64,000 bases of DNA from Aplectana chamaeleonis. Lineage: Eukaryota > Nematoda > Chromadorea > Rhabditida > Cosmocercidae. The position numbers and the translations under genes were made by a program. Under the pieces are notes generated by a model. That model was not told the origin of the DNA, ran no database searches, and saw nothing but the letters and a program-made list of their open reading frames with translations. The stretch covers positions 510,268-574,267 of the forward strand of contig JAPDOI010000440.1 in NCBI GenBank assembly GCA_029168955.1, read 5' to 3'. This document shows positions 44,296-59,200 of this stretch, in pieces; position 1 is the first letter of the stretch; the number at the start of each line of letters is the position of its first letter.

Positions 44296-47200
44296 TTCGA
44301 CGTCCCGATGACGTCATCAGAAGCCCGAAGCACTTTTCACGACGTCCCGATGACGTCATCAAGCCGAAGCACTTTTCACGACGTCCCGATGACGTCATCA
44401 GAAGCCGAAGCACTTTTCGACGTCCGATGACGTCATCAAACCGAAGCACTTTTCACGACGTCCCGATGACGTCATCAGAAGCCGAAGCACTTTTCACGAC
44501 GTCGATGACGTCATCAAACCAAGCACTTTTCGACGTCCCGATGACGTCATCAAGCCCGAAGCACTTTTCGACGTCCCGATGACGTCATCAGAAGCCGAAG
44601 CACTTTTCGACGTCCCGATGACGTCATCAGAAGCCGAAGCACTTTTCACGACGTCCCGATGACGTCATCAAACCGAAGCACTTTTCGACGTCCGATGACG
44701 TCATCAGAAGCCGAAGCACTTTTCACGACGTCCCGATGACGTCATCAGAAGCCGAAGCACTTTTCGACGTCCCGATGACGTCATCAGAAGCCAAGCACTT
44801 TTCGACGTCCCGATGACGTCATCAGAAGCCGAAGCACTTTTCACGACGTCCCGATGACGTCATCAAACCCGAAGCACTTTTCACGACGTCCCGATGACGT
44901 CATCAGAAGCGAAGCACTTTTCGACGTCCCGATGACGTCATCAAGCCAAGCACTTTTCGACGTCCGATGACGTCATCAAAACGAAGCACTTTTCGACGTC
45001 CCGATGACGTCATCAGAAGCCCGAAGCACTTTTCGACGTCCCGATGACGTCATCAAACCGAAGCACTTTTCGACGTCCCGATGACGTCATCAGAAGCCGA
45101 AGCACTTTTCGACGTCCCGATGACGTCATCAGAAGCCGAAGCACTTTTCGACGTCCCGATGACGTCATCAGAAGCCGAAGCACTTTTCACGACGTCCCGA
45201 TGACGTCATCAAGCCCGAAGCACTTTTCACGACGTCCGATGACGTCATCAGAAGCCAAGCACTTTTCGACGTCCGATGACGTCATCAGAAGCCCGAAGCA
45301 CTTTTCACGACGTCCCGATGACGTCATCAGAAGCCCGAAGCACTTTTCACGACGTCCCGATGACGTCATCAGAAGCCGAAGCACTTTTCGACGTCCCGAT
45401 GACGTCATCAGAAGCCAAGCACTTTTCGACGTCCGATGACGTCATCAGAAGCCCGAAGCACTTTTCGACGTCCCGATGACGTCATCAAGCCCAGCACTTT
45501 TCACGACGTCCGATGACGTCATCAGAAGCCGAAGCACTTTTCGACGTCCCGATGACGTCATCAAACCAAGCACTTTCACGACGTCCCGATGACGTCATCA
45601 AGCCAAGCACTTTTCGACGTCCCGATGACGTCATCAGAAGCCGAAGCACTTTTCACGACGTCCCGATGACGTCATCAAGCCGAAGCACTTTTCGACGTCC
45701 CGATGACGTCATCAGAAGCCCGAAGCACTTTTCGACGTCCCGATGACGTCATCAGAAGCCCGAAGCACTTTTCGACGTCCGATGACGTCATCAGAACGAA
45801 GCACTTTTCGACGTCCGATGACGTCATCAAACCAAGCACTTTTCGACGTCCCGATGACGTCATCAGAAGCCGAAGCACTTTTCGACGTCCCGATGACGTC
45901 ATCAAACCAAGCACTTTTCGACGTCCCGATGACGTCATCAGAAGCCCGAAGCACTTTTCGACGTCCCGATGACGTCATCAGAAGCCGAAGCACTTTTCGA
46001 CGTCCCGATGACGTCATCAGAAGCCGAAGCACTTTTCGACGTCCCGATGACGTCATCAAACCAAGCACTTTTCGACGTCCCGATGACGTCATCAGAAGCC
46101 CGAAGCACTTTTCGACGTCCCGATGACGTCATCAAACCAAGCACTTTTCGACGTCCGATGACGTCATCAGAAGCCGAAGCACTTTTCGACGTCCCGATGA
46201 CGTCATCAAACCAAGCACTTTTCTGACGTCCCGATGACGTCATCAGAAGCCGAAGCACTTTTCGACGTCCCGATGACGTCATCAGAAGCCGAAGCACTTT
46301 TCGACGTCCCGATGACGTCATCAGAAGCCGAAGCACTTTTCACGACGTCCCGATGACGTCATCAGAAGCCAAGCACTTTTCGACGTCCCGATGACGTCAT
46401 CAGAAGCCGAAGCACTTTTCGACGTCCCGATGACGTCATCAAGCCCGAAGCACTTTTCACGACGTCCCGATGACGTCATCAGAAGCCCGAAGCACTTTTC
46501 GACGTCCGATGACGTCATCAGAAGCCCAGCACTTTTCACGACGTCCCGATGACGTCATCAAGCCCGAAGCACTTTTCGACGTCCCGATGACGTCATCAGA
46601 AGCCCGAAGCACTTTTCACGACGTCCCGATGACGTCATCAAACCAAGCACTTTTCGACGTCCGATGACGTCATCAGAAGCGAAGCACTTTTCACGACGTC
46701 CCGATGACGTCATCAGAAGCCAAGCACTTTTCGACGTCCGATGACGTCATCAGAAGCCGAAGCACTTTTCACGACGTCCCGATGACGTCATCAAACCGAA
46801 GCACTTTTCACGACGTCCCGATGACGTCATCAGAAGCCCGAAGCACTTTTCGACGTCCCGATGACGTCATCAAAATAAGCACTTTTCGACGTCCGATGAC
46901 GTCATCAGAAGCCCGAAGCACTTTTCGACGTCCGATGACGTCATCAGAAGCCGAAGCACTTTTCGACGTCCCGATGACGTCATCAGAAGCCCGAAGCACT
47001 TTTCACGACGTCCCGATGACGTCATCAGAAGCCGAAGCACTTTTCGACGTCCGATGACGTCATCAGAAGCCGAAGCACTTTTCACGACGTCCCGATGACG
47101 TCATCAAAGCCCGAAGCACTTTTCGACGTCCCGATGACGTCATCAGAAGCCAAGCACTTTTCGACGTCCCGATGACGTCATCAAACCGAAGCACTTTTCG

Positions 47201-50200
47201 ACGTCCCGATGACGTCATCAGAAGCCCGAAGCACTTTTCGACGTCCCGATGACGTCATCAGAAGCCCGAAGCACTTTTCGACGTCCCGATGACGTCATCA
47301 AACCGAAGCACTTTTCACGACGTCCCGATGACGTCATCAGAAGCCCGAAGCACTTTTCGACGTCCCGATGACGTCATCAAACCGAAGCACTTTTCGACGT
47401 CCCGATGACGTCATCAGAAGCCCGAAGCACTTTTCACGACGTCCCGATGACGTCATCAGAAGCCGAAGCACTTTTCACGACGTCCCGATGACGTCATCAA
47501 ACCAAGCACTTTTCGACGTCCCGATGACGTCATCAGAAGCCGAAGCACTTTTCGACGTCCCGATGACGTCATCAGAAGCCCGAAGCACTTTTCACGACGT
47601 CCGATGACGTCATCAAGCCCAGCACTTTTCACGACGTCCGATGACGTCATCAGAAGCCCGAAGCACTTTTCACGACGTCCCGATGACGTCATCAAACCAA
47701 GCACTTTTCACGACGTCCGATGACGTCATCAGAAGCCGAAGCACTTTTCGACGTCCCGATGACGTCATCAGAAGCCCGAAGCACTTTTCGACGTCCGATG
47801 ACGTCATCAGAAGCCGAAGCACTTTTCACGACGTCCGATGACGTCATCAAACCAAGCACTTTTCGACGTCCCGATGACGTCATCAGAAGCCCGAAGCACT
47901 TTTCGACGTCCCGATGACGTCATCAAGCCGAAGCACTTTTCGACGTCCCGATGACGTCATCAGAAGCCGAGCACTTTTCGACGTCCCGATGACGTCATCA
48001 AACCGAAGCACTTTTCGACGTCCCGATGACGTCATCAAACCAAGCACTTTTCACGACGTCCGATGACGTCATCAGAAGCCGAAGCACTTTTCGACGTCCG
48101 ATGACGTCATCAGAAGCCGAAGCACTTTTCGACGTCCGATGACGTCATCAGAAGCCGAAGCACTTTTCGACGTCCGATGACGTCATCAGAAGCCCGAAGC
48201 ACTTTTCGACGTCCGATGACGTCATCAGAAGCCCGAAGCACTTTTCGACGTCCCGATGACGTCATCAAGCCCGAAGCACTTTTCACGACGTCCGATGACG
48301 TCATCAGAAGCCCGAAGCACTTTTCACGACGTCCGATGACGTCATCAAACCGAAGCACTTTTCGACGTCCCGATGACGTCATCAGAAGCCCGAAGCACTT
48401 TTCACGACGTCCCGATGACGTCATCAGAAGCCAAGCACTTTTCGACGTCCCGATGACGTCATCAAACCGAAGCACTTTTCACGACGTCCCGATGACGTCA
48501 TCAGAAGCCGAAGCACTTTTCGACGTCCCGATGACGTCATCAGAAGCCGAAGCACTTTTCGACGTCCGATGACGTCATCAAGCCAGAAGCACTTTTCGAC
48601 GTCCCGATGACGTCATCAGAAGCCAGCACTTTTCGACGTCCGATGACGTCATCAGAAGCCCGAAGCACTTTTCGACGTCCCGATGACGTCATCAGAAGCC
48701 CAAGCACTTTTCACGACGTCCCGATGACGTCATCAGAAGCCGAAGCACTTTTCACGACGTCCCGATGACGTCATCAGAAGCCGAAGCACTTTTCGACGTC
48801 CCGATGACGTCATCAAAGCCGAAGCACTTTTCACGACGTCCCGATGACGTCATCAGAAACGAAGCACTTTTCGACGTCCGATGACGTCATCAAACCAAGC
48901 ACTTTTCGACGTCCGATGACGTCATCAGAAGCCCGAAGCACTTTTCACGACGTCCGATGACGTCATCAGAAGCCGAAGCACTTTTCGACGTCCCGATGAC
49001 GTCATCAGAAGCCAAGCACTTTTCGACGTCCGATGACGTCATCAAACCAAGCACTTTTCGACGTCCCGATGACGTCATCAGAAGCCCGAAGCACTTTTCA
49101 CGACGTCCCGATGACGTCATCAGAAGCCAAGCACTTTTCGACGTCCCGATGACGTCATCAGAAGCCCGAAGCACTTTTCGACGTCCCGATGACGTCATCA
49201 AACCAAGCACTTTTCGACGTCCGATGACGTCATCAGAAGCCGAAGCACTTTTCAGACGTCCGATGACGTCATCAGAAGCCGAAGCACTTTTCGACGTCCC
49301 GATGACGTCATCAGAAGCCGAAGCACTTTTCGACGTCCCGATGACGTCATCAGAAGCCGAAGCACTTTTCACGACGTCCCGATGACGTCATCAGAAGCCC
49401 GAAGCACTTTTCGACGTCCGATGACGTCATCAGAAGCCGAAGCACTTTTCGACGTCCCGATGACGTCATCAGAAGCCAAGCACTTTTCGACGTCCGATGA
49501 CGTCATCAAACCGAAGCACTTTTCACGACGTCCCGATGACGTCATCAAAACGAAGCACTTTTCGACGTCCCGATGACGTCATCAGAAGCCAAGCACTTTT
49601 CGACGTCCGATGACGTCATCAGAAGCCCGAAGCACTTTTCACGACGTCCCGATGACGTCATCAGAAGCCCGAAGCACTTTTCGACGTCCCGATGACGTCA
49701 TCAGAAGCCGAAGCACTTTTCGACGTCCCGATGACGTCATCAGAAGCCGAAGCACTTTTCGACGTCCCGATGACGTCATCAGAAGCCGAAGCACTTTTCA
49801 CGACGTCCCGATGACGTCATCAGAAGCCCGAAGCACTTTTCGACGTCCCGATGACGTCATCAGAAGCCGAAGCACTTTTCGACGTCCCGATGACGTCATC
49901 AGAAGCCGAAGCACTTTTCGACGTCCCGATGACGTCATCAGAAGCCGAAGCACTTTTCGACGTCCCGATGACGTCATCAGAAGCCCGAAGCACTTTTCGA
50001 CGTCCCGATGACGTCATCAAGCCAAGCACTTTTCACGACGTCCCGATGACGTCATCAGAAGCCGAAGCACTTTTCACGACGTCCGATGACGTCATCAGAA
50101 GCCGAAGCACTTTTCGACGTCCCGATGACGTCATCAGAAGCCGAAGCACTTTTCGACGTCCCGATGACGTCATCAAACCGAAGCACTTTTCACGACGTCC

Positions 50201-53200
50201 CGATGACGTCATCAGAAGCCCGAAGCACTTTTCACGACGTCCCGATGACGTCATCAAGCCAAGCACTTTTCGACGTCCCGATGACGTCATCAGAAGCCGA
50301 AGCACTTTTCGACGTCCCGATGACGTCATCAGAAGCCGAAGCACTTTTCGACGTCCCGATGACGTCATCAGAAGCCCGAAGCACTTTTCGACGTCCCGAT
50401 GACGTCATCAGAAGCCGAAGCACTTTTCACGACGTCCCGATGACGTCATCAAACCAAGCACTTTTCACGACGTCCCGATGACGTCATCAAACGAAGCACT
50501 TTTCGACGTCCCGATGACGTCATCAGAAGCCCGAAGCACTTTTCGACGTCCCGATGACGTCATCAGAAGCCGAAGCACTTTTCACGACGTCCGATGACGT
50601 CATCAGAAGCCGAAGCACTTTTCACGACGTCCGATGACGTCATCAGAAGCCAAGCACTTTTCGACGTCCCGATGACGTCATCAGAAGCCCGAAGCACTTT
50701 TCACGACGTCCGATGACGTCATCAGAAGCCGAAGCACTTTTCACGACGTCCCGATGACGTCATCAAATGAAGCACTTTTCACGACGTCCCGATGACGTCA
50801 TCAGAAGCCCGAAGCACTTTTCACGACGTCCCGATGACGTCATCAGAAGCCGAAGCACTTTTCGACGTCCCGATGACGTCATCAGAAGCCGAAGCACTTT
50901 TCGACGTCCCGATGACGTCATCAAACCAAGCACTTTTCACGACGTCCCGATGACGTCATCAGAAGCCCGAAGCACTTTTCACGACGTCCCGATGACGTCA
51001 TCAAGCCCGAAGCACTTTTCACGACGTCCCGATGACGTCATCAAGCCGAAGCACTTTTCGACGTCCCGATGACGTCATCAGAAGCCGAAGCACTTTTCGA
51101 CGTCCCGATGACGTCATCAAGCCAAGCACTTTTCGACGTCCCGATGACGTCATCAGAAGCCCGAAGCACTTTTCACGACGTCCCGATGACGTCATCAGAA
51201 GCCCGAAGCACTTTTCACGACGTCCCGATGACGTCATCAGAAGCCGAAGCACTTTTCGACGTCCCGATGACGTCATCAGAAGCCGAAGCACTTTTCACGA
51301 CGTCCCGATGACGTCATCAGAAGCCGAAGCACTTTTCGACGTCCGATGACGTCATCAGAAGCCCGAAGCACTTTTCACGACGTCCGATGACGTCATCAGA
51401 AGCCGAAGCACTTTTCACGACGTCCCGATGACGTCATCAAGCCAAGCACTTTTCGACGTCCCGATGACGTCATCAGAAGCCCGAAGCACTTTTCGACGTC
51501 CCGATGACGTCATCAGAAGCCAGCACTTTTCGACGTCCCGATGACGTCATCAGAAGCCGAAGCACTTTTCACGACGTCCCGATGACGTCATCAAACCCGA
51601 AGCACTTTTCGACGTCCGATGACGTCATCAGAAGCCGAAGCACTTTTCGACGTCCGATGACGTCATCAGAAGCCGAAGCACTTTTCGACGTCCCGATGAC
51701 GTCATCAGAAGCCCGAAGCACTTTTCACGACGTCCGATGACGTCATCAAACCGAAGCACTTTTCGACGTCCGATGACGTCATCAAGCCAAGCACTTTTCG
51801 ACGTCCCGATGACGTCATCAGAAGCCGAAGCACTTTTCGACGTCCGATGACGTCATCAGAAGCCGAAGCACTTTTCGACGTCCGATGACGTCATCAGAAG
51901 CCGAAGCACTTTTCACGACGTCCGATGACGTCATCAAACCAAGCACTTTTCGACGTCCCGATGACGTCATCAGAAGCCCGAAGCACTTTTCGACGTCCCG
52001 ATGACGTCATCAGAAGCCCGAGCACTTTTCGACGTCCCGATGACGTCATCAAATGAAGCACTTTTCGACGTCCGATGACGTCATCAAACCGAAGCACTTT
52101 TCGACGTCCCGATGACGTCATCAGAAGCCCGAAGCACTTTTCACGACGTCCCGATGACGTCATCAAGCCAAGCACTTTTCGACGTCCCGATGACGTCATC
52201 AGAAGCCGAAGCACTTTTCGACGTCCCGATGACGTCATCAGAAGCCGAAGCACTTTTCGACGTCCCGATGACGTCATCAGAAGCCGAGCACTTTTCGACG
52301 TCCCGATGACGTCATCAGAAGCCGAAGCACTTTTCGACGTCCCGATGACGTCATCAGAAGCCAAGCACTTTTCGACGTCCCGATGACGTCATCAAACCGA
52401 AGCACTTTTCGACGTCCCGATGACGTCATCAGAAGCCGAAGCACTTTTCGACGTCCCGATGACGTCATCAAACCGAAGCACTTTTCGACGTCCCGATGAC
52501 GTCATCAGAAGCCGAAGCACTTTTCACGACGTCCCGATGACGTCATCAGAAGCCGAAGCACTTTTCGACGTCCCGATGACGTCATCAAGCCAGCACTTTT
52601 CACGACGTCCGATGACGTCATCAAGCCCGAAGCACTTTTCGACGTCCGATGACGTCATCAGAAGCCAAGCACTTTTCGACGTCCGATGACGTCATCAAGC
52701 CCGAAGCACTTTTCGACGTCCCGATGACGTCATCAGAAGCCGAAGCACTTTTCGACGTCCGATGACGTCATCAGAAGCCCGAAGCACTTTTCGACGTCCC
52801 GATGACGTCATCAAGCCCGAAGCACTTTTCACGACGTCCCGATGACGTCATCAAGCCAAGCACTTTTCGACGTCCCGATGACGTCATCAGAAGCCGAAGC
52901 ACTTTTCGACGTCCGATGACGTCATCAGAAGCCGAAGCACTTTTCGACGTCCCGATGACGTCATCAGAAGCCCGAAGCACTTTTCACGACGTCCGATGAC
53001 GTCATCAGAAGCCAAGCACTTTTCGACGTCCGATGACGTCATCAAACCAAGCACTTTTCGACGTCCGATGACGTCATCAAGCCGAAGCACTTTTCACGAC
53101 GTCCCGATGACGTCATCAGAAGCCAAGCACTTTTCGACGTCCCGATGACGTCATCAGAAGCCGAAGCACTTTTCACGACGTCCCGATGACGTCATCAGAA

Positions 53201-56200
53201 GCCGAAGCACTTTTCACGACGTCCCGATGACGTCATCAGAAGCCGAAGCACTTTTCGACGTCCCGATGACGTCATCAAGCCGAAGCACTTTTCGACGTCC
53301 GATGACGTCATCAGAAGCCCGAAGCACTTTTCACGACGTCCCGATGACGTCATCAAGCCGAAGCACTTTTCGACGTCCGATGACGTCATCAGAAGCCGAA
53401 GCACTTTTCGACGTCCCGATGACGTCATCAAATGAAGCACTTTTCGACGTCCCGATGACGTCATCAGAAGCCGAAGCACTTTTCACGACGTCCCGATGAC
53501 GTCATCAGAAGCCGAAGCACTTTTCACGACGTCCCGATGACGTCATCAGAAGCCGAAGCACTTTTCACGACGTCCCGATGACGTCATCAGAAGCCGAAGC
53601 ACTTTTCGACGTCCCGATGACGTCATCAGAAGCCCGAAGCACTTTTCGACGTCCCGATGACGTCATCAGAAGCCGAAGCACTTTTCGACGTCCCGATGAC
53701 GTCATCAAGCCAAGCACTTTTCGACGTCCCGATGACGTCATCAGAAGCCGAAGCACTTTTCGACGTCCGATGACGTCATCAAACCAAGCACTTTTCGACG
53801 TCCGATGACGTCATCAAATGAAGCACTTTTCGACGTCCCGATGACGTCATCAAACCGAAGCACTTTTCGACGTCCCGATGACGTCATCAGAAGCCCGAAG
53901 CACTTTTCGACGTCCCGATGACGTCATCAGAAGCCGAAGCACTTTTCACGACGTCCCGATGACGTCATCAGAAGCCGAAGCACTTTTCACGACGTCCCGA
54001 TGACGTCATCAGAAGCCGAAGCACTTTTCGACGTCCCGATGACGTCATCAGAAGCCAAGCACTTTTCGACGTCCGATGACGTCATCAGAAGCCGAAGCAC
54101 TTTTCGACGTCCGATGACGTCATCAAACCGAAGCACTTTTCGACGTCCCGATGACGTCATCAGAAGCCGAAGCACTTTTCGACGTCCCGATGACGTCATC
54201 AAACCAAGCACTTTTCGACGTCCCGATGACGTCATCAGAAGCCGAAGCACTTTTCACGACGTCCCGATGACGTCATCAGAAGCCGAAGCACTTTTCACGA
54301 CGTCCCGATGACGTCATCAGAAGCCCGAAGCACTTTTCGACGTCCGATGACGTCATCAAACCAAGCACTTTTCGACGTCCCGATGACGTCATCAGAAGCC
54401 GAAGCACTTTTCACGACGTCCCGATGACGTCATCAGAAGCCCGAAGCACTTTTCGACGTCCCGATGACGTCATCAGAAGCCAAGCACTTTTCGACGTCCC
54501 GATGACGTCATCAAGCCGAAGCACTTTTCGACGTCCCGATGACGTCATCAGAAGCCGAAGCACTTTTCGACGTCCCGATGACGTCATCAGAAGCCCGAAG
54601 CACTTTTCGACGTCCCGATGACGTCATCAGAAGCCCGAAGCACTTTTCACGACGTCCCGATGACGTCATCAAGCCCGAAGCACTTTTCGACGTCCCGATG
54701 ACGTCATCAGAAGCCGAAGCACTTTTCACGACGTCCCGATGACGTCATCAAGCCAAGCACTTTTCGACGTCCCGATGACGTCATCAGAACCGAAGCACTT
54801 TTCGACGTCCCGATGACGTCATCAGAAGCCCGAAGCACTTTTCGACGTCCCGATGACGTCATCAGAAGCCGAAGCACTTTTCGACGTCCCGATGACGTCA
54901 TCAGAAGCCGAAGCACTTTTCACGACGTCCCGATGACGTCATCAAACCAAGCACTTTTCGACGTCCCGATGACGTCATCAGAAGCCCGAAGCACTTTTCG
55001 ACGTCCCGATGACGTCATCAAGCCGAAGCACTTTTCACGACGTCCCGATGACGTCATCAGAAGCCGAAGCACTTTTCACGACGTCCCGATGACGTCATCA
55101 GAAGCCGAAGCACTTTTCGACGTCCGATGACGTCATCAGAAGCCCGAAGCACTTTTCGACGTCCCGATGACGTCATCAGAAGCCCGAAGCACTTTTCACG
55201 ACGTCCCGATGACGTCATCAGAAGCCGAAGCACTTTTCGACGTCCGATGACGTCATCAGAAGCCGAAGCACTTTTCACGACGTCCCGATGACGTCATCAA
55301 ACCAAGCACTTTTCGACGTCCCGATGACGTCATCAGAAGCCGAAGCACTTTTCACGACGTCCCGATGACGTCATCAGAAGCCGAAGCACTTTTCACGACG
55401 TCCCGATGACGTCATCAGAAGCCCGAAGCACTTTTCGACGTCCGATGACGTCATCAGAAGCCCGAAGCACTTTTCACGACGTCCCGATGACGTCATCAAG
55501 CCCGAAGCACTTTTCACGACGTCCCGATGACGTCATCAAACCGAAGCACTTTTCGACGTCCCGATGACGTCATCAGAAGCCGAAGCACTTTTCACGACGT
55601 CCCGATGACGTCATCAAACCCGAAGCACTTTTCACGACGTCCCGATGACGTCATCAAGCCGAAGCACTTTTCGACGTCCCGATGACGTCATCAGAAGCCG
55701 AAGCACTTTTCGACGTCCCGATGACGTCATCAGAAGCCCGAAGCACTTTTCGACGTCCCGATGACGTCATCAAACCGAAGCACTTTTCACGACGTCCCGA
55801 TGACGTCATCAGAAGCCGAAGCACTTTTCACGACGTCCCGATGACGTCATCAAACCGAAGCACTTTTCACGACGTCCGATGACGTCATCAGAAGCCGAAG
55901 CACTTTTCGACGTCCCGATGACGTCATCAGAAGCCCGAAGCACTTTTCACGACGTCCCGATGACGTCATCAGAAGCCGAAGCACTTTTCACGACGTCCCG
56001 ATGACGTCATCAGAAGCCCGAAGCACTTTTCGACGTCCCGATGACGTCATCAGAAGCCAAGCACTTTTCACGACGTCCCGATGACGTCATCAGAAGCCCG
56101 AAGCACTTTCACGACGTCCGATGACGTCATCAGAAGCCCGAAGCACTTTTCACGACGTCCGATGACGTCATCAGAAGCCGAAGCACTTTTCACGACGTCC

Positions 56201-59200
56201 CGATGACGTCATCAAACCAAGCACTTTTCACGACGTCCGATGACGTCATCAGAAGCCGAAGCACTTTTCACGACGTCCCGATGACGTCATCAGAAGCCGG
56301 AGCACTTTTCACGACGTCCCGATGACGTCATCAGAAGCCGAAGCACTTTTCGACGTCCCGATGACGTCATCAGAAGCCGAAGCACTTTTCACGACGTCCC
56401 GATGACGTCATCAGAAGCCGAAGCACTTTTCGACGTCCCGATGACGTCATCAGAAGCCGAAGCACTTTTCGACGTCCCGATGACGTCATCAAGCCAAGCA
56501 CTTTTCGACGTCCCGATGACGTCATCAGAAGCCGAAGCACTTTTCACGACGTCCCGATGACGTCATCAGAAGCCGAAGCACTTTTCGACGTCCCGATGAC
56601 GTCATCAGAAGCCCGAAGCACTTTTCACGACGTCCCGATGACGTCATCAGAAGCCAAGCACTTTTCGACGTCCCGATGACGTCATCAGAAGCCCGAAGCA
56701 CTTTTCACGACGTCCCGATGACGTCATCAGAAGCCGAAGCACTTTTCACGACGTCCCGATGACGTCATCAAACCAAGCACTTTTCGACGTCCCGATGACG
56801 TCATCAGAAGCCCGAAGCACTTTTCACGACGTCCCGATGACGTCATCAAGCCGAAGCACTTTTCACGACGTCCCGATGACGTCATCAGAAGCCGAAGCAC
56901 TTTTCGACGTCCCGATGACGTCATCAAAGCCGAAGCACTTTTCGACGTCCCGATGACGTCATCAGAAGCCCGAAGCACTTTTCACGACGTCCGATGACGT
57001 CATCAGAAGCCGAAGCACTTTTCACGACGTCCCGATGACGTCATCAGAAGCCGAAGCACTTTTCGACGTCCCGATGACGTCATCAAACCGAAGCACTTTT
57101 CACGACGTCCCGATGACGTCATCAGAAGCCCGAAGCACTTTTCACGACGTCCCGATGACGTCATCAGAAGCCGAAGCACTTTCACGACGTCCCGATGACG
57201 TCATCAGAAGCCGAAGCACTTTTCGACGTCCCGATGACGTCATCAGAAGCCCGAAGCACTTTTCGACGTCCCGATGACGTCATCAGAAGCCAAGCACTTT
57301 TCACGACGTCCCGATGACGTCATCAGAAGCCGAAGCACTTTTCGACGTCCCGATGACGTCATCAGAAGCCGAAGCACTTTTCGACGTCCCGATGACGTCA
57401 TCAGAAGCCGAAGCACTTTTCGACGTCCCGATGACGTCATCAGAAGCCGAAGCACTTTTCGACGTCCCGATGACGTCATCAGAAGCCGAAGCACTTTTCA
57501 CGACGTCCCGATGACGTCATCAGAAGCCGAAGCACTTTTCACGACGTCCCGATGACGTCATCAGAAGCCCGAAGCACTTTTCGACGTCCCGATGACGTCA
57601 TCAAACCAAGCACTTTTCACGACGTCCCGATGACGTCATCAGAAGCCGAAGCACTTTTCACGACGTCCCGATGACGTCATCAGAAGCCGAAGCACTTTTC
57701 ACGACGTCCCGATGACGTCATCAGAAGCCGAAGCACTTTTCGACGTCCGATGACGTCATCAGAAGCCAAGCACTTTTCGACGTCCCGATGACGTCATCAA
57801 ACCGAAGCACTTTTCGACGTCCCGATGACGTCATCAGAAGCCGAAGCACTTTTCACGACGTCCCGATGACGTCATCAGAAGCCGAAGCACTTTTCGACGT
57901 CCCGATGACGTCATCAGAAGCCGAAGCACTTTTCACGACGTCCCGATGACGTCATCAGAAGCCAAGCACTTTTCGACGTCCCGATGACGTCATCAAACCG
58001 AAGCACTTTTCGACGTCCCGATGACGTCATCAGAAGCCCGAAGCACTTTTCGACGTCCCGATGACGTCATCAGAAGCCCGAAGCACTTTTCGACGTCCCG
58101 ATGACGTCATCAGAAGCCGAAGCACTTTTCGACGTCCCGATGACGTCATCAAGCCAAGCACTTTTCGACGTCCCGATGACGTCATCAGAAGCCGAAGCAC
58201 TTTTCGACGTCCCGATGACGTCATCAGAAGCCAAGCACTTTTCACGACGTCCCGATGACGTCATCAGAAGCCGAAGCACTTTTCGACGTCCCGATGACGT
58301 CATCAGAAGCCGAAGCACTTTTCGACGTCCCGATGACGTCATCAGAAGCCGAAGCACTTTTCACGACGTCCCGATGACGTCATCAAACCAAGCACTTTTC
58401 GACGTCCCGATGACGTCATCAAAGCCCGAAGCACTTTTCACGACGTCCCGATGACGTCATCAGAAGCCCGAAGCACTTTTCGACGTCCCGATGACGTCAT
58501 CAGAAGCCGAAGCACTTTTCACGACGTCCCGATGACGTCATCAAGCCGAAGCACTTTTCACGACGTCCCGATGACGTCATCAGAAGCCCAGCACTTTTCG
58601 ACGTCCCGATGACGTCATCAGAAGCCAAGCACTTTTCACGACGTCCCGATGACGTCATCAAACCGAAGCACTTTTCACGACGTCCCGATGACGTCATCAG
58701 AAGCCAAGCACTTTTCGACGTCCCGATGACGTCATCAGAAGCCCGAAGCACTTTTCACGACGTCCCGATGACGTCATCAGAAGCCCGAAGCACTTTTCGA
58801 CGTCCCGATGACGTCATCAAGCCAAGCACTTTTCACGACGTCCGATGACGTCATCAGAAGCCAGCACTTTTCGACGTCCCGATGACGTCATCAGAAGCCG
58901 AAGCACTTTTCGACGTCCCGATGACGTCATCAGAAGCCCGAAGCACTTTTCACGACGTCCCGATGACGTCATCAGAAGCCGAAGCACTTTTCACGACGTC
59001 CCGATGACGTCATCAAACCGAAGCACTTTTCACGACGTCCGATGACGTCATCAGAAGCCCGAAGCACTTTTCGACGTCCCGATGACGTCATCAGAAGCCG
59101 AAGCACTTTTCACGACGTCCCGATGACGTCATCAGAAGCCGAAGCACTTTTCGACGTCCGATGACGTCATCAGAAGCCCGAAGCACTTTTCACGACGTCC